The notes below the pieces were generated by a model. That model saw only the letters and a program-made list of their open reading frames with translations. It made no database searches and was not told the origin of the DNA. Below, one piece after another: positions 1-10,860 of a DNA stretch of 64,000 nt (position 1 is the first letter of the stretch; every line of letters begins with the position of its first letter). The stretch lies in NCBI GenBank assembly GCA_037039925.1, contig JAXRKP010000027.1, positions 272,501 to 336,500 on the forward strand, read 5' to 3'. The translations under genes were made by a program, and so were the position numbers. Source of the stretch: Doris montereyensis. Its lineage: Eukaryota > Mollusca > Gastropoda > Nudibranchia > Dorididae.

Positions 1-176
1 TAATTTAAATGGAATTGAAAAGTGAAACCATCAAGGGGGGAGATGGGGTCTCCTAAAAATCAAAGACGAAAGGATGGGAGGTGCTCCATGCTCGAGGTTC
101 TTATTTTTCCCCTGCTAGATCTAGAAAGTGAGTTTAATTATTATAAAAAGTAAAGATAGAGAATGTGTTTCAATAC
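1..176. other. Unassigned left edge
   Basis: Nothing recognised. It lies immediately downstream, in element orientation, of the gypsy integrase end, so it could hold the element's 3' untranslated region or part of an LTR. No matching direct repeat was noticed near 4300-4500 that would confirm an LTR. Confidence 0.3.
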
Positions 177-1216
177 TTAATCAGAAAGGTGCGCCAGGTA
201 GTGAGGCTGGTATTTCCCTGGGTGAATGGGGATAAAGTCTCGAATGGGACGACCAAAAATGCACATGGCGGGGGAGAGGCGAGTGTCCCGGTCAGGTGTG
301 TTTCTGTGTTGCAGCATTGCGCGCTGAAACCTGTCAGTGTCCAGAGATCCCTGCGCGCTTGTGTTGTCTGTGATGAGGGCGTTTGATTGTCTTGACTCCT
401 TCCTCAGCGCGGCAGTTGGCATGAGGAAAGGCAACTGATGTGAGTTGATGGTTCACACCCCAATTTCGAAGAATGTTACAGTTGTAAGGGATGTAAATTC
501 AGGTCCACCGTCAGAAGTCAATTCGTCACTAATTCCGGATGTGACGAAGATCCTGCGCAGAGCAGCAACGAGACCACCAGCACCGTGTGCAGCCTGCTCC
601 ACTATTGGCCAATTACTGTATCGGTCGACAGCCACTATGTAGTTGTGTCCCCGATAGTGAAAGTAGTCAGCCACGATTCACTGGAATGGGTATGCCGGGC
701 AATCGGTGGTGTCGGGGTGCGCTGGGCTGTGAGGGTGCCATACGGTTACAGGCCTGGCAGCAGGTTCGCATGTCTGTAATGGCCGGGGTCATTCCAGGCC
801 AGAAGAAGGATAACTCAGCACGAGAACACATTTGGGTAACTCCCTGGTGCGCAGAGTGAAGACACTGGAGGACGCTGTGTCAGAGTGATGACGGTATGAC
901 AACTCGGTCGTGGTAGAGTATGACTCCATCAAATGTGGTGAGGTAGTCACGGAATTGATGGTATGGGGCGAGGTCAGAGGCTAGCGAGATTCTATCCTCT
1001 GGGAAGCCATCTTCGATGGTGTTAGTCAGGGCGATCATAGTGGGGTCGCTGGATGTGGCAAAGGCGAATATCATCCCAGGTCACTGATGCTGAGTCAGTC
1101 TCCGAACAGGTATGGGAGGGGTTGTCCTGCTCACGAGTACGTATGGTGGATAGGAAAGAGTGTGGCAATCCAGGGGGTGGGGAATTTTCGGAGGCCGGAT
1201 CCATGGATGCTATGTC
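177..1216 (-). pseudogene. Integrase domain of the gypsy element (broken)
   Basis: Two minus-strand segments show the integrase. At 453-674 the core reads YIVAVDRYSNWPIVEQA, with the first catalytic aspartate, and [14 protein letters not shown], with the second. At 177-434 the translation carries [20 protein letters not shown], which is the conserved C-terminal integrase signature of gypsy elements common in invertebrates, followed by GRPIRDFIP. Between about 680 and 1216 the N-terminal zinc-binding part is scattered over frames and I could not define it. The element could not integrate in this state. Confidence 0.75.
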
Positions 1217-1217
1217 A

Positions 1218-1913
1218 TCAGGAAGTGTTAGAGCGGTGGGGTTGCCCACAGGTTTGCGAGAATGCGTCTGCCGCTGCATGCGTGAAGCTGGGATGTGGAC
1301 AACGAGAAGTGATATCGTAGTGACTTTTCCTTGAGATTGCGAGGCGAGGATTTGGAATGTCGTCAAGACAGCGATCACCGAATATCTTCAGAAAGGGTTT
1401 GTGGTCTACAGCAACAACGAGGTCGTTGCAACCTAGTGTGAAATGACGGGCTTTGTCAAGGGCGTCGACGACAGAGAGAGCTTTGCCTTCTATGGGTGCA
1501 TACCGGGACTCAGCTCCTGAAGTGAATCGGCTGCCAACCAAAGTAATTCGCCAACCTGTCTTGCAGTAGAAGGGTCTTGATGAGGTGCAAGAGCAGTGTT
1601 TCTGGAAGAGCCAGAATCCGATGCCTTCTCGGCTCCAGTTTGTGGCAAGGCATGTAGGCCTCGACTTGTCAAAGATCTCCACCCCTTTGTGAATCTCACC
1701 AATGATCAGTGCCTTTGTTTCGCTGAAGAGGCGGTCCAGCTCATCAGTCCATTGGAATCGTGTGCCTGCTTTGAGAAGTTCTCGGAATGGCAGCATTCGC
1801 TCAGCCGCTGCAAAGGTATATATGACACTTAGTTTACCAAACCAAACCAGCTTCTTACGTCTGTAATGTTTTGTGGAGTCGGAAGTGTTGGATGGCCTCA
1901 GGTAGCTGCACAT
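1218..1913 (-). pseudogene. RT connection and RNase H domain of the gypsy element
   Basis: A 231-codon minus-strand frame follows the RT. It opens with a connection-like segment (FRELLKAGTRFQWTDEL, typical of the region where gypsy elements read 'F.W...'), then an RNase H-like domain with LATNWSREGIGFWLFQKH, ESRYAPIEGKALSVVDAL and VVAVDHKPFLKIFGDR. The phrase with DHKPL/F is a strong gypsy RNase H signature. The usual catalytic DAS at the start of the domain appears as ATN, so a key aspartate has probably been lost. It is in a different frame from the RT, with the join near 1900. Confidence 0.8.
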
Positions 1914-2935
1914 GGGCGCACGGTGGTGGGTGTTATCTTAAAGCCAGCAAATTCAACAGTGTCCTTGCCAAACTGAAACATGGATGGATTGAGGATGATG
2001 CCATTGTTGCCACAGATGTCGAGCCACTTCACAGCCTGGAAGAACAAATCTTCGATGGTGTCGGACCACACGAGGGTGTCATCTACGCACTTGGTCTTTT
2101 GGGGAAAATCAGCAACGATCTTGTTGAAGCGGCGACTGTATCCGTCTCCAGATGAAATATATCCCTGAGGGGCGACAAAGTACCTGTATCTGCCCCAGGG
2201 TGTGATAAAGGTTGTCAAATGTCTGTCCCTCTTGTCGAGGGCTATGCTATGATAGCCGTTCCAGACATCAAAGACTGTCTTTTTGGTGTGGTGGGGACTT
2301 TGCGGGCCTGGTGGAAGGGCGACTGGGTGATGTGTCTCACGTGTGGCATGTCTATTCAAAGGCTGCAGGTCCACTGTGCGCCGGGGGCTTCCCTGACCTC
2401 TTTGGGCAGACGACCATTTTGTGACACCATGTAACTGGTGTAACATGACACCCAGGCGCACATCTTGATCGAGACCTGCCTTGACGTCGTCCTGCCAGTG
2501 AACAGGGACTGGGATAGGGGTGTGGTTGGCAATGGGGTGGGCGTCAGGGTCGACCATAAGATGTATGGGTGGACCAGACATCTTCGGGAGTGGTTGGTGT
2601 TCGCACACGTTAAAGGAGCTGGAGCTGTAATAGTCCAGCAGCCACTTTTCCAACCGCTCCCTGTTGTCATCGGTGGTAGGGAATGGGGGCGAGGGCGGCA
2701 GTTCAGCGTCGGGGGCACTTGCATGGAGATGTTTGTGTGTCCGTGGGTAGAGTATCTGAGGCACTGCTGGCAGCACTGGTCCTCGCCGATCGGGGAAGCC
2801 GGGTGGAATCATCGTAGGGCCATGCATGCCTGCTTGCTTAGGAACATTTGGTCGGTGGCAGTGATAAAATATACCATCTGACGAGTATCTAGCTCTTTGT
2901 TGGTTGGAGATGTTCCCTGAGGGCGAGGGCCCCAA
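1898..2935 (-). pseudogene. Ty3/gypsy reverse transcriptase (decayed)
   Basis: A 345-codon minus-strand frame carries the gypsy reverse transcriptase palm and fingers: RRTVDLQPLNRHATRETH, then FDVWNGYHSIALDKRD, then TTFITPWGRYRYFVAPQGY, then KCVDDTLVWSD. The last is the catalytic box, normally Y/F-x-D-D, here with cysteine in place of tyrosine; the aspartates remain. The N-terminal third of this frame reads poorly because part of the true frame lies in an overlapping one (for instance 2356-2724). Followed directly by the connection and RNase H region. It would make cDNA from element RNA if intact. Confidence 0.85.
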
Positions 2936-2971
2936 TGATGTTTATTGTCCCATGATTTGCTGCTGTCATTT

Positions 2972-3253
2972 TCATTTTGACAGGCAGGAGGTGTCACTTG
3001 TCAAGGCCCATCTTAGTAAGAAGTCCCAGGCATGACTGGTATCCCGTGTCTGCCATGGCCGGGAAGGTGACAGGATGGGTGGGGGTGGAGAAGGGTGTGG
3101 GGAAGCCAAGGGATTTGATGTCTGAGGGCACTGCGCGATTGTGACGTCAACAAAGGGCTGAGAGTCGGAAGCCTGTTTCTCCCATGCCTCACAGAATTCG
3201 TTGAACACATGGTGGTCCAAGCTTATGGTGTGAGCGTGGGATACATGGGTCAC
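2972..3253 (-). pseudogene. Retropepsin-like aspartic protease fragment
   Basis: Downstream of the zinc knuckle on the minus strand, the translation around 3033-3062 contains AMADTGYQSC, holding the DTG triad that supplies the catalytic aspartate of retropepsins. The preceding residues (ISLDHHVFNEF, then FVDVTIAQC) sit where the region between gag and protease is expected. The frame changes inside the domain, so the listed open segment is only part of it. In an active element the protease would cut the gag-pol polyprotein; here the domain is broken. Confidence 0.55.
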
Positions 3254-3275
3254 CCTATCAGTGTTGCAAAGGCTG

Positions 3276-4292
3276 TCAAAAGTGGCAGCAGTCGTCTAGG
3301 GCGTTTGGCGAAGGGGGTCTGGGCAGAGTTGGCTTTGGGTCGTGATGCCTTCCTGCAGACATTTGTGAAATGGTGGGCGATCCCGCACTTTGTGCATGTT
3401 TTTCCATATATGCAGGACATTTATTTATGCGCTCCAGCCTGCCTGAACCATGTCCATGTCTACCGCAATAACCGCATGGAGTTGACGAGGTCAAATTTCT
3501 GCCACCTTCTATACGGAGTTTATCCTGGCGCTTGTAGGATCTTGATGCTGCAACGGTGGACGAGCCACCTTCAACCAGACGGCTGGTAGATCTCTTTCCA
3601 CTTTCTTTTGCTTCAACATAGCAAAGCGCATCGTCCAGTGACATGTCTTGTCTTGACTCGCCCAGGATGTAGCCTGATTTCTTCATCACTAAGGCCCCTG
3701 ATGAGCACGTCTCGGACCATCACATCACTGTAGTCGACGTAGGCATCGCATGAACACTTAATGCTGAAGTTGCAGACACCTGCTTGTCCTCTTAGGTGAG
3801 CGGAAAATGCTCTGACTGGCTCGTCTCTGTCCTGCCGCATTTGCTGTAGTTGGACCCGTGCGACCATTATGTTCTCTCGACGTACTGCAAGGGTCTTCAT
3901 GTTCTTTAGAGTGGTCTCCTCCCAGTACCAGAGGATAGAGCAATCAAGGTCCTGGTAAGGTCTTTGCGCAGTCCCTCGTCGCAGCATTCCAGTAGTTTGA
4001 ACACTATGTCTGATCCTGTTAGGCGGGTGGCCTGTTTGTAGTCTGTCCATCTTCGAATGAAGTACGCCCACTCTTCGCTGGCGCCTGATGCTGACACTGT
4101 GGGATGCCGAATTTTCTCTGCCCTGGCCGCTGCTGTTGGAGCAGGCACGTGCGTGTGAGCTGCATGAGCTGTAGCACTGTGGATGTCCAGAAGGCCAGTA
4201 AGTATGTCAGTTGGCGTGGCCGTGGGCCATTCAGCATCGCAGCCGGGAGGTGGGCACTGATGGTTGCTATGACTGTTCAGTGTTTCATTCAC
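3276..4292 (-). pseudogene. gag-like polyprotein fragment with zinc knuckle (broken)
   Basis: Two overlapping minus-strand frames give a capsid-like protein. The first starts at 4292 with a proline/histidine-rich N-terminus followed by a segment with SEEWAYFIRRWTDYK, which resembles the start of retrotransposon capsid domains. The frame then shifts near 3960 and continues through a helix-rich stretch containing EPVRAFSAHLRGQA, then shifts again near 3640. The last part carries a zinc-knuckle-like motif, CGYCGRHGHGSG followed by a cysteine-proline-alanine, close to the CCHC arrangement that binds packaged RNA. In an active element this would build the cytoplasmic virus-like particle. At least two frameshifts make it non-functional. 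Confidence 0.7.
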
Positions 4293-4487
4293 AAATAAGT
4301 GTGCAACACTATTTGTCTGTTTAGTCTTTAATGTTCATTCAGAAATGACAATGAATGAAACAAGATGACGATGGGTACTGGAAACAAACAGAAAGAATTG
4401 AAATGAAAAATGAGGTGAACTGATAGACAAGAGGAACCAACAAATGATATTTCTCTAAGAGGGTGCTAAGAATCTCCGGGAGGTTAA

Positions 4488-6175
4488 AGGTAAAGAATGC
4501 GAGCTGAGACTCGCAACAATCAACATTGGCACACTACGGGAAGAGCTGAGGTACTGGCAGAGATCATAGAACAACGCAACATCGATATGTGCAATCCAGG
4601 AAAGGAGAGTCGAACCGAATCATACATGGAAACAAGACAGCTGTAAAATGTTCTGGACTGGGAGGAAGATGGACATGGGGGAATAGGAGTAATAGTGACA
4701 GCATGTTTGATAGACAGTGTACTCTCGGTAATCGTATGAACTGCTGGATCATTAACATCCGAATCGCAGTTGGAAAGACATCATTATCGTCTTCAGCGAT
4801 GTACGGGGCCTCAACAGGGGCTAGATAAAGAAACTAAAATGTCCTTCTATGACACCCTCATCGCTTCCTATTGCAGACACGCCAAGTTCTGAGCAATTGT
4901 TCGTTATGTGAGACTTTTAACGCACACGTTGGATGAATCGCCGACTGATTTGCAAGGGTCCATGGCAGTAACGGATACGGAATCAGAAACAGAGAAGTTA
5001 CTGCCGTGCTTGAATTCTGGACTGCATTTGAGCTCAAAATTCTCAACACCTATTTTACAAAGTCGAAACTAGTAATCTTCGAATTAGGTGGCTGTCGCAC
5101 TCAGATTGACTACATTCTGACCAGACAGAGATGCAATACCAGGAACATTAACGTCATCTCCTCGGAAGAATGCCTCACGCAGCATAAACTTCTGATCTGC
5201 AAGACCAGTCTCAGGCAAACCGAAACAAAAAATGAAGAAGCCAAAACTACGTGTATGGAAGCTGCGCGAAAAGCATTTGACAGGATCCCACCTAAAAGTG
5301 ATCTGGTGGGCCATGAGATGACTTCACGTTGATGAATGGATCATCGAGAGCATCAGAGCTATGTACAAAGATGCTGAATCATGCGTGATCATCGATAACA
5401 AAAAACCAAAGCTTCGACGTCCAAGTGGGTGTCCACTAAGGTTCCATTTTAAGCCCACTTCTCTTCATAATTGTCCTCGAAGTCATCATGTGGGAGTTCC
5501 GGACAAGCACCCCGTGGAAATGTACGCCAATGACCCTGAGTCATAACGGCCAGAAACAATAGAAGAACTTAACAACAGGATGAACACATGGAGGTCTGGC
5601 CTGGTGAAGTATGGCCTACCTGTCAACGCGAAGAAGACAAAATTGCTCAAATTTAGCACAGAAAGTGGTCACCAAATACAACCTACCGGCAAGTATCCTT
5701 GCCACCATCTGTAACATAAATGGCGCCATTCAGTGTGTACATGTACACAGTGCGGCAAGTGGGTCCACGGAGATGCAGCAGAATGGCAAAACTGCGAAGA
5801 GCAACACACCTTTCGTCTGTCCAAAAGTGTCTACCACGACAACCTCTTCCGGCCACTGCTAATTGCTATCAGACGTTCACATCAGATCCGTTGATTCTTT
5901 CCAATACCTCGGAGACACTAATGGAAAGGGCAGTGGGTGTCAAGATGCCGTCACGACCAGAATACGGTCAGCCTGGAAGAGCTTTCACAGTCTGTTACCA
6001 ATATTGTCTGATCGGCTGATACAGTGTATAAGAGAGAAGAGCTTTTAACGCTTGCGTGCGCAGTACTCTATTATACGGCTCGGAAACGTGGGCCTGGCTG
6101 TTGACAATTTACGGCGTCGCGAACGGACGGACGGTCAGATGTTACGATGGCTCTGTAGCGACCCGAACGTCATCA
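4488..6175 (+). mobile_element. Degenerate LINE (APE endonuclease plus reverse transcriptase)
   Basis: Three-frame reading of the plus strand gives a damaged endonuclease from about 4500, with an alternate-frame IQETRW-like start near 4595 that is the APE catalytic box, and then at 5006-5230 CRTQIDYILTRQR and SSEECLTQHKLLICK. These endonuclease-to-RT segments are shared by many invertebrate LINEs. RT pieces follow: EAARKAFDRIPPKS (palm A-like) near 5260, and at 5520-5690 a segment with MNTWRSGLVKYGLPVNAKKTK. The C-terminal part near 6050-6150 reads LRRRERTDGQMLRWLC, the usual terminal LINE motif. There are many stops and shifts and no intact ORF. The clade is not certain. Confidence 0.8.
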
Positions 6176-6780
6176 TTGTTTTCATAAGTGTGTACCGTCC
6201 CAACTGTGTAACGCGCTCTATCCCACCTAACACCTCTCCTCAGCAACTTGCTTCCCATGCTTGTGAAAACTCCTTCCCTACCCATGTATATCATTAGTAT
6301 CACTCTCTCTCTTCTTTACAATGACATGAGTGGCCATCGTTCTGTATTCTTGGCTGTTCCCTTCCTACAGTTCAATAGTAATCCTCCTCCTCCTCTCAAA
6401 CAACCCCCCACCCCTTACCCAAATGTAGTAGTTTTTTTCACTTTGTCTCACTGGAAGGCCGGGAGTGAAGTAAATGTACGGGACCCGTCGTTAGCGTATT
6501 GTGTGTTTTCGAGTGATCAGCGGGGAGGCAAACATACGGGACCCACCGGATAAGGCTTAAAACGATCCCTCAAAGTCTGTGGATATATGATGGGGCAATT
6601 TTGTCACTTGCACATCTATAAGTGGCAGATGCAAACTATTGTGATAAATGCCAACATTCTTCTTGTTTGCCCACGGCCATATCATTCTTTATTGTATGTA
6701 ATGTTCAAGGGAGATAGTTGCTTACTCCTGACTGAATTATAGGCGTAGGTACCAAACACCACAAACACGGATATGAACAT
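6176..6780. other. Unassigned stretch between two LINEs
   Basis: No gene recognised. It contains pyrimidine-rich sequence near 6300-6420 and short phrases around 6475-6545 (acgggacccg, acgggaccca) that occur twice; nothing else stood out. Confidence 0.3.
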
Positions 6781-7183
6781 TACTTACTTTTATTTACTGC
6801 CCATTGTGCCAGTTGGCATGTAGGGCAGCAATGACATGGTAAGGAACTCTTTCTTCTTTTAAGCAGGATGTCTTGCATGAAGTCGATTTTTGCATTTTTG
6901 GAGAAGAATCTCGTTGAAATTATGTTTGGCAAAATATATTTGGATTTTACGCAAGCATTTTGTGTGGAATGAGGATAACTTGTTCATGTCTCTGTCCGTC
7001 ATCCCCCAACATTCACATCCATATAGTAGAGTTGATAGGACACAACTTTGGTAGATTTTTAGTTTTGTTTTAATATTATATTCTTTTGTTTTCCTTACAT
7101 TTTGAAGGAGTTTCTTGCTTTGTTTAGACGTTTGTTAATGTCTTTTTCAGCTCCTCCGCTACTTGTGACAACGCTGCCTAAAT
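6781..7183 (-). pseudogene. C-terminal part of the interrupted LINE RT and 3' end
   Basis: On the minus strand 7180-7095 reads LGSVVTSSGGAEKDINKRL followed by NKARNSFKM, the YLGS box and helical segment that follow the RT thumb in RTE-like LINEs. Below 7095 the translation shows, in changing frames, CVLSTLLYG-like and MTDRDMNKL-like phrases and ends near 6790 in TGTMG-like residues. It is the downstream half of the element whose RT core lies at 8293-8990. Confidence 0.75.
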
Positions 7184-8291
7184 TTCTTTGTACGCACAAC
7201 CAATACACAACATCATCAATCAACATCATTTTAATTACCACATTTACGCTGACGACACTCAGCTCTATAAGTCTGCTGAAAATATCCAGACTGCCATCTG
7301 TCATAACTTCCCTTAATGATTGCGCCACCCAGATTTCTTCGTGGATGACATCCAATAAATTGAAATTAAATGAGAACAAACAGAAGTTATAGCAATAGGA
7401 AGCAAAGCCAAAGTAGAAGCTAAATTAAGATATGTTAAAATCTGTGGCGAAGAAATTCCTGTTGTCAAAAAAGTAAGAAATTTAGGAGTTATCATGGATT
7501 GTACCATGTCCATGGAAGACCATATCTCACATTTGAGAAAAGTTTGCTATCTGGAATTAAAAAGAATATGTCATATCAGGAAATACATCACTCCTGAAGC
7601 AACAAACAAATTAATTTGCTCATTTGTTCTTTCAAGAATTGATTACTGCAATTCTCTGCAGGCTGGACTTCCACTGACACAAATCAAGAAACTGCAGATA
7701 ATACAAAACAATGCCGCCAGATTAGTTATGGAAGTTTCAAAAGAGAACACATTACGCCAATACTTAAACACCTACACTGGCTCCCAATAAAATCCCGCAT
7801 TGACTACAAGATAGCTACAATCACGTACCAATGCCTGCACGAGGCTGACTTTCCAGTCTACTTAAAAGAGTTAGTTCCTAAATACACACCGAACAGATCA
7901 CTGCGCTCAGCCAGCAAGAAAATGATACAAACACCCAAAACTAAACTTAAGACTTTCGGAGATAGGGCCCTACAAACACAAGCAGCCAAAATTTGGAACA
8001 TTTTACCATGGGACGTCCAGTCTGCAGAGTCTTTGAATATGCTGAAATCTCGCTTGAAGACCCACTACTTCTCCAACATATTTAGATGAATTTTATTGAA
8101 TTGCGAGCTTTTACTGAATTGATTGTGATACTATTTTTTTATTTATTTTTTTTATTTATTTTTTTTGATGCATCTGTTATATGTAAAATGTTTTAGCCAT
8201 AGCATGCCATGCCTGTGTAATCATTTTGCTTGTAATGCCCTTGAGCTCTTCTGAGGGAAGGCGCAATATAAATATTCTTCTTATCTTATCT
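7184..8291 (+). mobile_element. 5'-truncated CR1/jockey-like LINE inserted in an older LINE
   Basis: Plus-strand translation from about 7227 reads YHIYADDTQLY, the YADD box of CR1-like reverse transcriptases. It continues LKLNENKTE-like, then NLGVIMDCTMSMEDHISHL, then SRIDYCNSLQAGLP and KKLQIIQNNAARLV, and after one frameshift near 7745 LKHLHWLPIKSRIDYKI and on to FGDRALQTQAAKIWN and a stop near 8090. The 3' untranslated part ends GCGCAATATAAATA followed by TTCTTATCTTATCTT, a CR1/L2-type 3' microsatellite end. The 5' part is missing (truncated in RT domain), as usual for target-primed insertion. TAAAT occurs at 7179-7183 and 8292-8296. Confidence 0.88.
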
Positions 8292-8292
8292 T

Positions 8293-8990
8293 AAATATGT
8301 AAATTCCTTTGGTTGTTTGTATGCTATTGTTATTAATGAGGATTGGAGAGGGATTTCATATATTTTAATGTCATTAGTTCAGATTTTGTAAGGCTTATTT
8401 TTAAACCTATCTGTTGACCAAAAGAGCTAAGCCGTGATGTTTTCTTTTGCATGTGATGATGTGAGTGTGCCAATAGCGCCAAATCATCAGCAAAATCTAT
8501 ATCCTCTAGCGAAGAGAAGAGAGTCCATCTAATTCCTCTGTGTTGATCACTAGTTGTTTGCTTCATCACCCAGTCTACAACAATAATGAAGATGGTTGCT
8601 GACATCACGGACCCTTGTCTGACACCAGTCTTGATTTTAAAATTTTGATTGCTATTTCCAACTTTACGTCTGAATTCATTGTAGAAACTTTATTATTATA
8701 CCTTCATTCCATTCACCCTGAGTTTTTTTTCTTTTTCTGTCCATATTTTGGTGAATAGTGGATGCAGTATTCTTGCTGCAAAAGCGGGTTCAGCTTTAAA
8801 AAGTTCAGCGTATAAGTTGTTTATACCTGGGGCTTTTCCATTCTTTAGAGTTTTAATAGAACGGTTATTTCATTTAAGCTATGTTGTTCTATACTTGTAT
8901 TCAAATCTTCTTGTGCCTCTTCAATGCTTGCTTCTGCAGGTAATGGTGGCCTGTCTAAACTTTTGATATAAAATGTTTGGTCCATCTTGC
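8293..8990 (-). pseudogene. LINE reverse transcriptase fragment
   Basis: The minus-strand frame 8333-8608 contains GIRWTLFSSLEDIDFADDLA, with the FADD catalytic box of LINE reverse transcriptases, then HHHMQKKTSRLSSFGQQIGL and KISLTKSELMTL. These are RT palm and thumb motifs. The frame upstream to about 8990 is degraded. The RT continues across the CR1 insertion: the broken codons TY / LGSVV rejoin when the insertion and one copy of TAAAT are ignored. Confidence 0.85.
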
Positions 8991-9124
8991 GTCTTTTTCA
9001 GCCTCAGTCGGAGAAGCTCTCCTTGTTTGTTTGTAATAAGCGGGTCTGAAGTTTTTTTTTTCCACTCATTTTGACTTCCTTTGTTTTTAGTTTATTTCCT
9101 GGTATTGAGATGACAATCTTTCCT

Positions 9125-9415
9125 TCAATCTGCTTGATTTTGCATCAAGTATTTTCTCCTTAATTTGCTTCCTCTTTTCAATTGTTTTCCATACATATAT
9201 GTGTCATTTGATAGCCATTCTTTCCTTTTGTGTCTTTTTGTTCCTAAGCATGTTTTAGCTGTCTTTAAGTAGGCGTGTTTGATAGTGTTCCATCTGCTGT
9301 TGATTTCATTTCCATCACATGATTTCTCATCATTCATATCAGTCAGCACATGGAACCTATTCTTCAAGCTTGTCATAAAAGTTTTGGCTGTATTAGGATC
9401 TTTAAGTTTGTCCAT
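9125..9415 (-). pseudogene. LINE linker region between endonuclease and RT
   Basis: A 96-codon minus-strand segment, basic and helix-rich, with NRFHVLTDMNDEKSCDGN, WNTIKHAYLKTAKTCLG and KRKEWLSNDTYMYGKQL. This type of segment (a 'W.....W.S..T' phrase preceded by LG-x-K-x-x-x-x-K) lies between endonuclease and reverse transcriptase in RTE/CR1-like LINEs. Placement agrees with the endonuclease at higher coordinates and RT at lower ones. Confidence 0.7.
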
Positions 9416-9489
9416 ATCGTATCGTTCTCTACGTTTTCCTGTTGTATTTGCTTTTTCTCAGTTTGATTTTTTAGGTTTGCAATATTGCA

Positions 9490-10240
9490 ACCACTAGATG
9501 GGTGATCACTTCCAACGCCAGCTCCTCTGTTTACTTTCACATCAAGAAGGGATCATCTCCATGTTCCATTTATGAGAAGATAATCGATCTGGTTTCTACC
9601 CCTTCGATTTGGTGAACTCCATGTAACCTTGTGAATCTCCTTATGAGGAAACAAAGTTCCACCAATAACAAAATCGTTAGTGTTGCAAAAGTCCAATAAT
9701 CTTTCTCCGTTGTCATTTATAACGCCACATCCTTCTTTTCCCATAGCTCTTTCATTTGTACTATTGTTGCAACCAACCTTTGCATTTAGGTCGTCCATAA
9801 TAATTTTTGTATCATGCTTTTTGTATTTTCTCAATTGAGCCATTAGTTGGACATAAAAATCATCTTATATCTTCATCCCTACTTTCGCTTGTGGGCCTTT
9901 AACATTGTATAATATAATCGAAACATTGACATGATTTCCTTTCATTCCTATCTTTATTAATCTGTTGTTATGGGTTCCATTCCATTATATTTTGTTCTCT
10001 TCCTTTCTTCAATATAATGGCTACACCTCTGAGTGTTGATTATCATCCCTCCCAGAATAGAGAACAGTTTCATCTGAGTTTGTTTTCATCTTTCCAGCTC
10101 ATGTCTACCTGCATTCACTGATGCCTAGAATATCTAAATTGTAGCACCTCATTTCTGATGTTATTTGTGCTAATATAATTTACCGCTGCTCTTCATGGTT
10201 ATAACTCTAACATTCCAGAACCTTACTTTGGTTTTAGATT
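9490..10240 (-). pseudogene. LINE APE endonuclease fragment
   Basis: The minus-strand frame at 9553-9843 reads KIIMDDLNAKVGCNNSTNE, then ERLLDFCNTNDFVIGGTLF, then NRRGRNQIDYLLINGTWR. These are the GDLNAKVG-, N-x-G-x-x-L-L-D-F-C- and QIDYILI-type boxes of apurinic endonucleases in LINEs. The final SDH box follows in another frame near 9500 (GVGSDHPSS). Upstream, 9850-10240 yields broken pieces including a start-like phrase near 10225. The endonuclease would nick target DNA to prime reverse transcription; the frame is not continuous. Confidence 0.8.
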
Positions 10241-10860
10241 TTGGGGCGAACAGATCTCCCATATATTCATGTCAGTAGCTTCCTGGCGGCTCTCACTACT
10301 GACATGTATACAAGAAGTATCTTGCGATGACTCTGAAGTCCATTGCTCGCCCTGTGCTATTATTTTCCTTCATTACTGTTTCCGTAACATGCTGTTTTTT
10401 TCTAGGGTTGGGTTGTTAAAACTACATCCAAGCCCCAGATTTGAGGGCCATGATATATTTTCGAGGTTCACTCCTAGGCCGGTTGCTCTCCCGAGCTATA
10501 GAGTCCTGCCTACCCTTGGTTTGAGATAAGAGTTTCCTTCTCCAAAACCGCTTTACCGAGCTGGTGGGCTTTACCTGCCCGGGAGGGGGTGGTTATAAAG
10601 GCGCCCTGTTTGCCTGCTAGTCATTTCACCGAGCCTATTGGGGTATTTTTCTAAGGACTGAGTTCCCATTCAACAATCCCACCCGCCCCTCTATGACTAG
10701 CGCTAGTTTTGTCCACGACTGCTTATTTTTTGGTTATTCACAGCTAACCCTTATATCTAAAGGTCTTCCCCCTATCCGCAACCTGGGGATGTGATAGGGG
10801 ATGGTCGCCCCCTCAGGGATAGGAACCTTGAGCCTCAGATAATTCATAGAGTTTGGTTAA

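Larger units (their letters stand above)
177..4292 (-). mobile_element. Degenerate Ty3/gypsy LTR retrotransposon (gag-PR-RT-RNaseH-IN)
   Basis: Reading the minus strand from 4292 down to 177, pieces of gag, zinc knuckle, aspartic protease, reverse transcriptase, RNase H and integrase appear in the order typical of Ty3/gypsy (integrase last, unlike copia). The reading frame is broken many times, so no intact polyprotein exists. I saw no pair of LTRs: the 3' LTR may be cut by the window edge and no 5' LTR was recognised to the right of 4300. The coding part is more GC-rich than the AT-rich surroundings, as expected for an insertion from another compositional background. Family assignment rests on domain order and motifs; the clade within Ty3/gypsy is not resolved. 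Confidence 0.85.
6781..10860 (-). mobile_element. Old LINE on the minus strand, interrupted by a CR1-like insertion
   Basis: On the minus strand a LINE runs from a 5' untranslated region (about 10860-10260) through endonuclease (10240-9490), linker (9415-9125), RT (about 8990-8300) and, after an insertion, the RT C-terminal end (7183-6790). The frame is broken repeatedly. The 3' end reads through phrases such as SKLSSFHTKCLRKI-like and RLHARHPA-like translations. The clade looks RTE-like from memory of related mollusc elements, but I cannot verify this. A + strand CR1-like LINE splits it between 7184 and 8291 with a TAAAT duplication on both sides. Confidence 0.8.
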
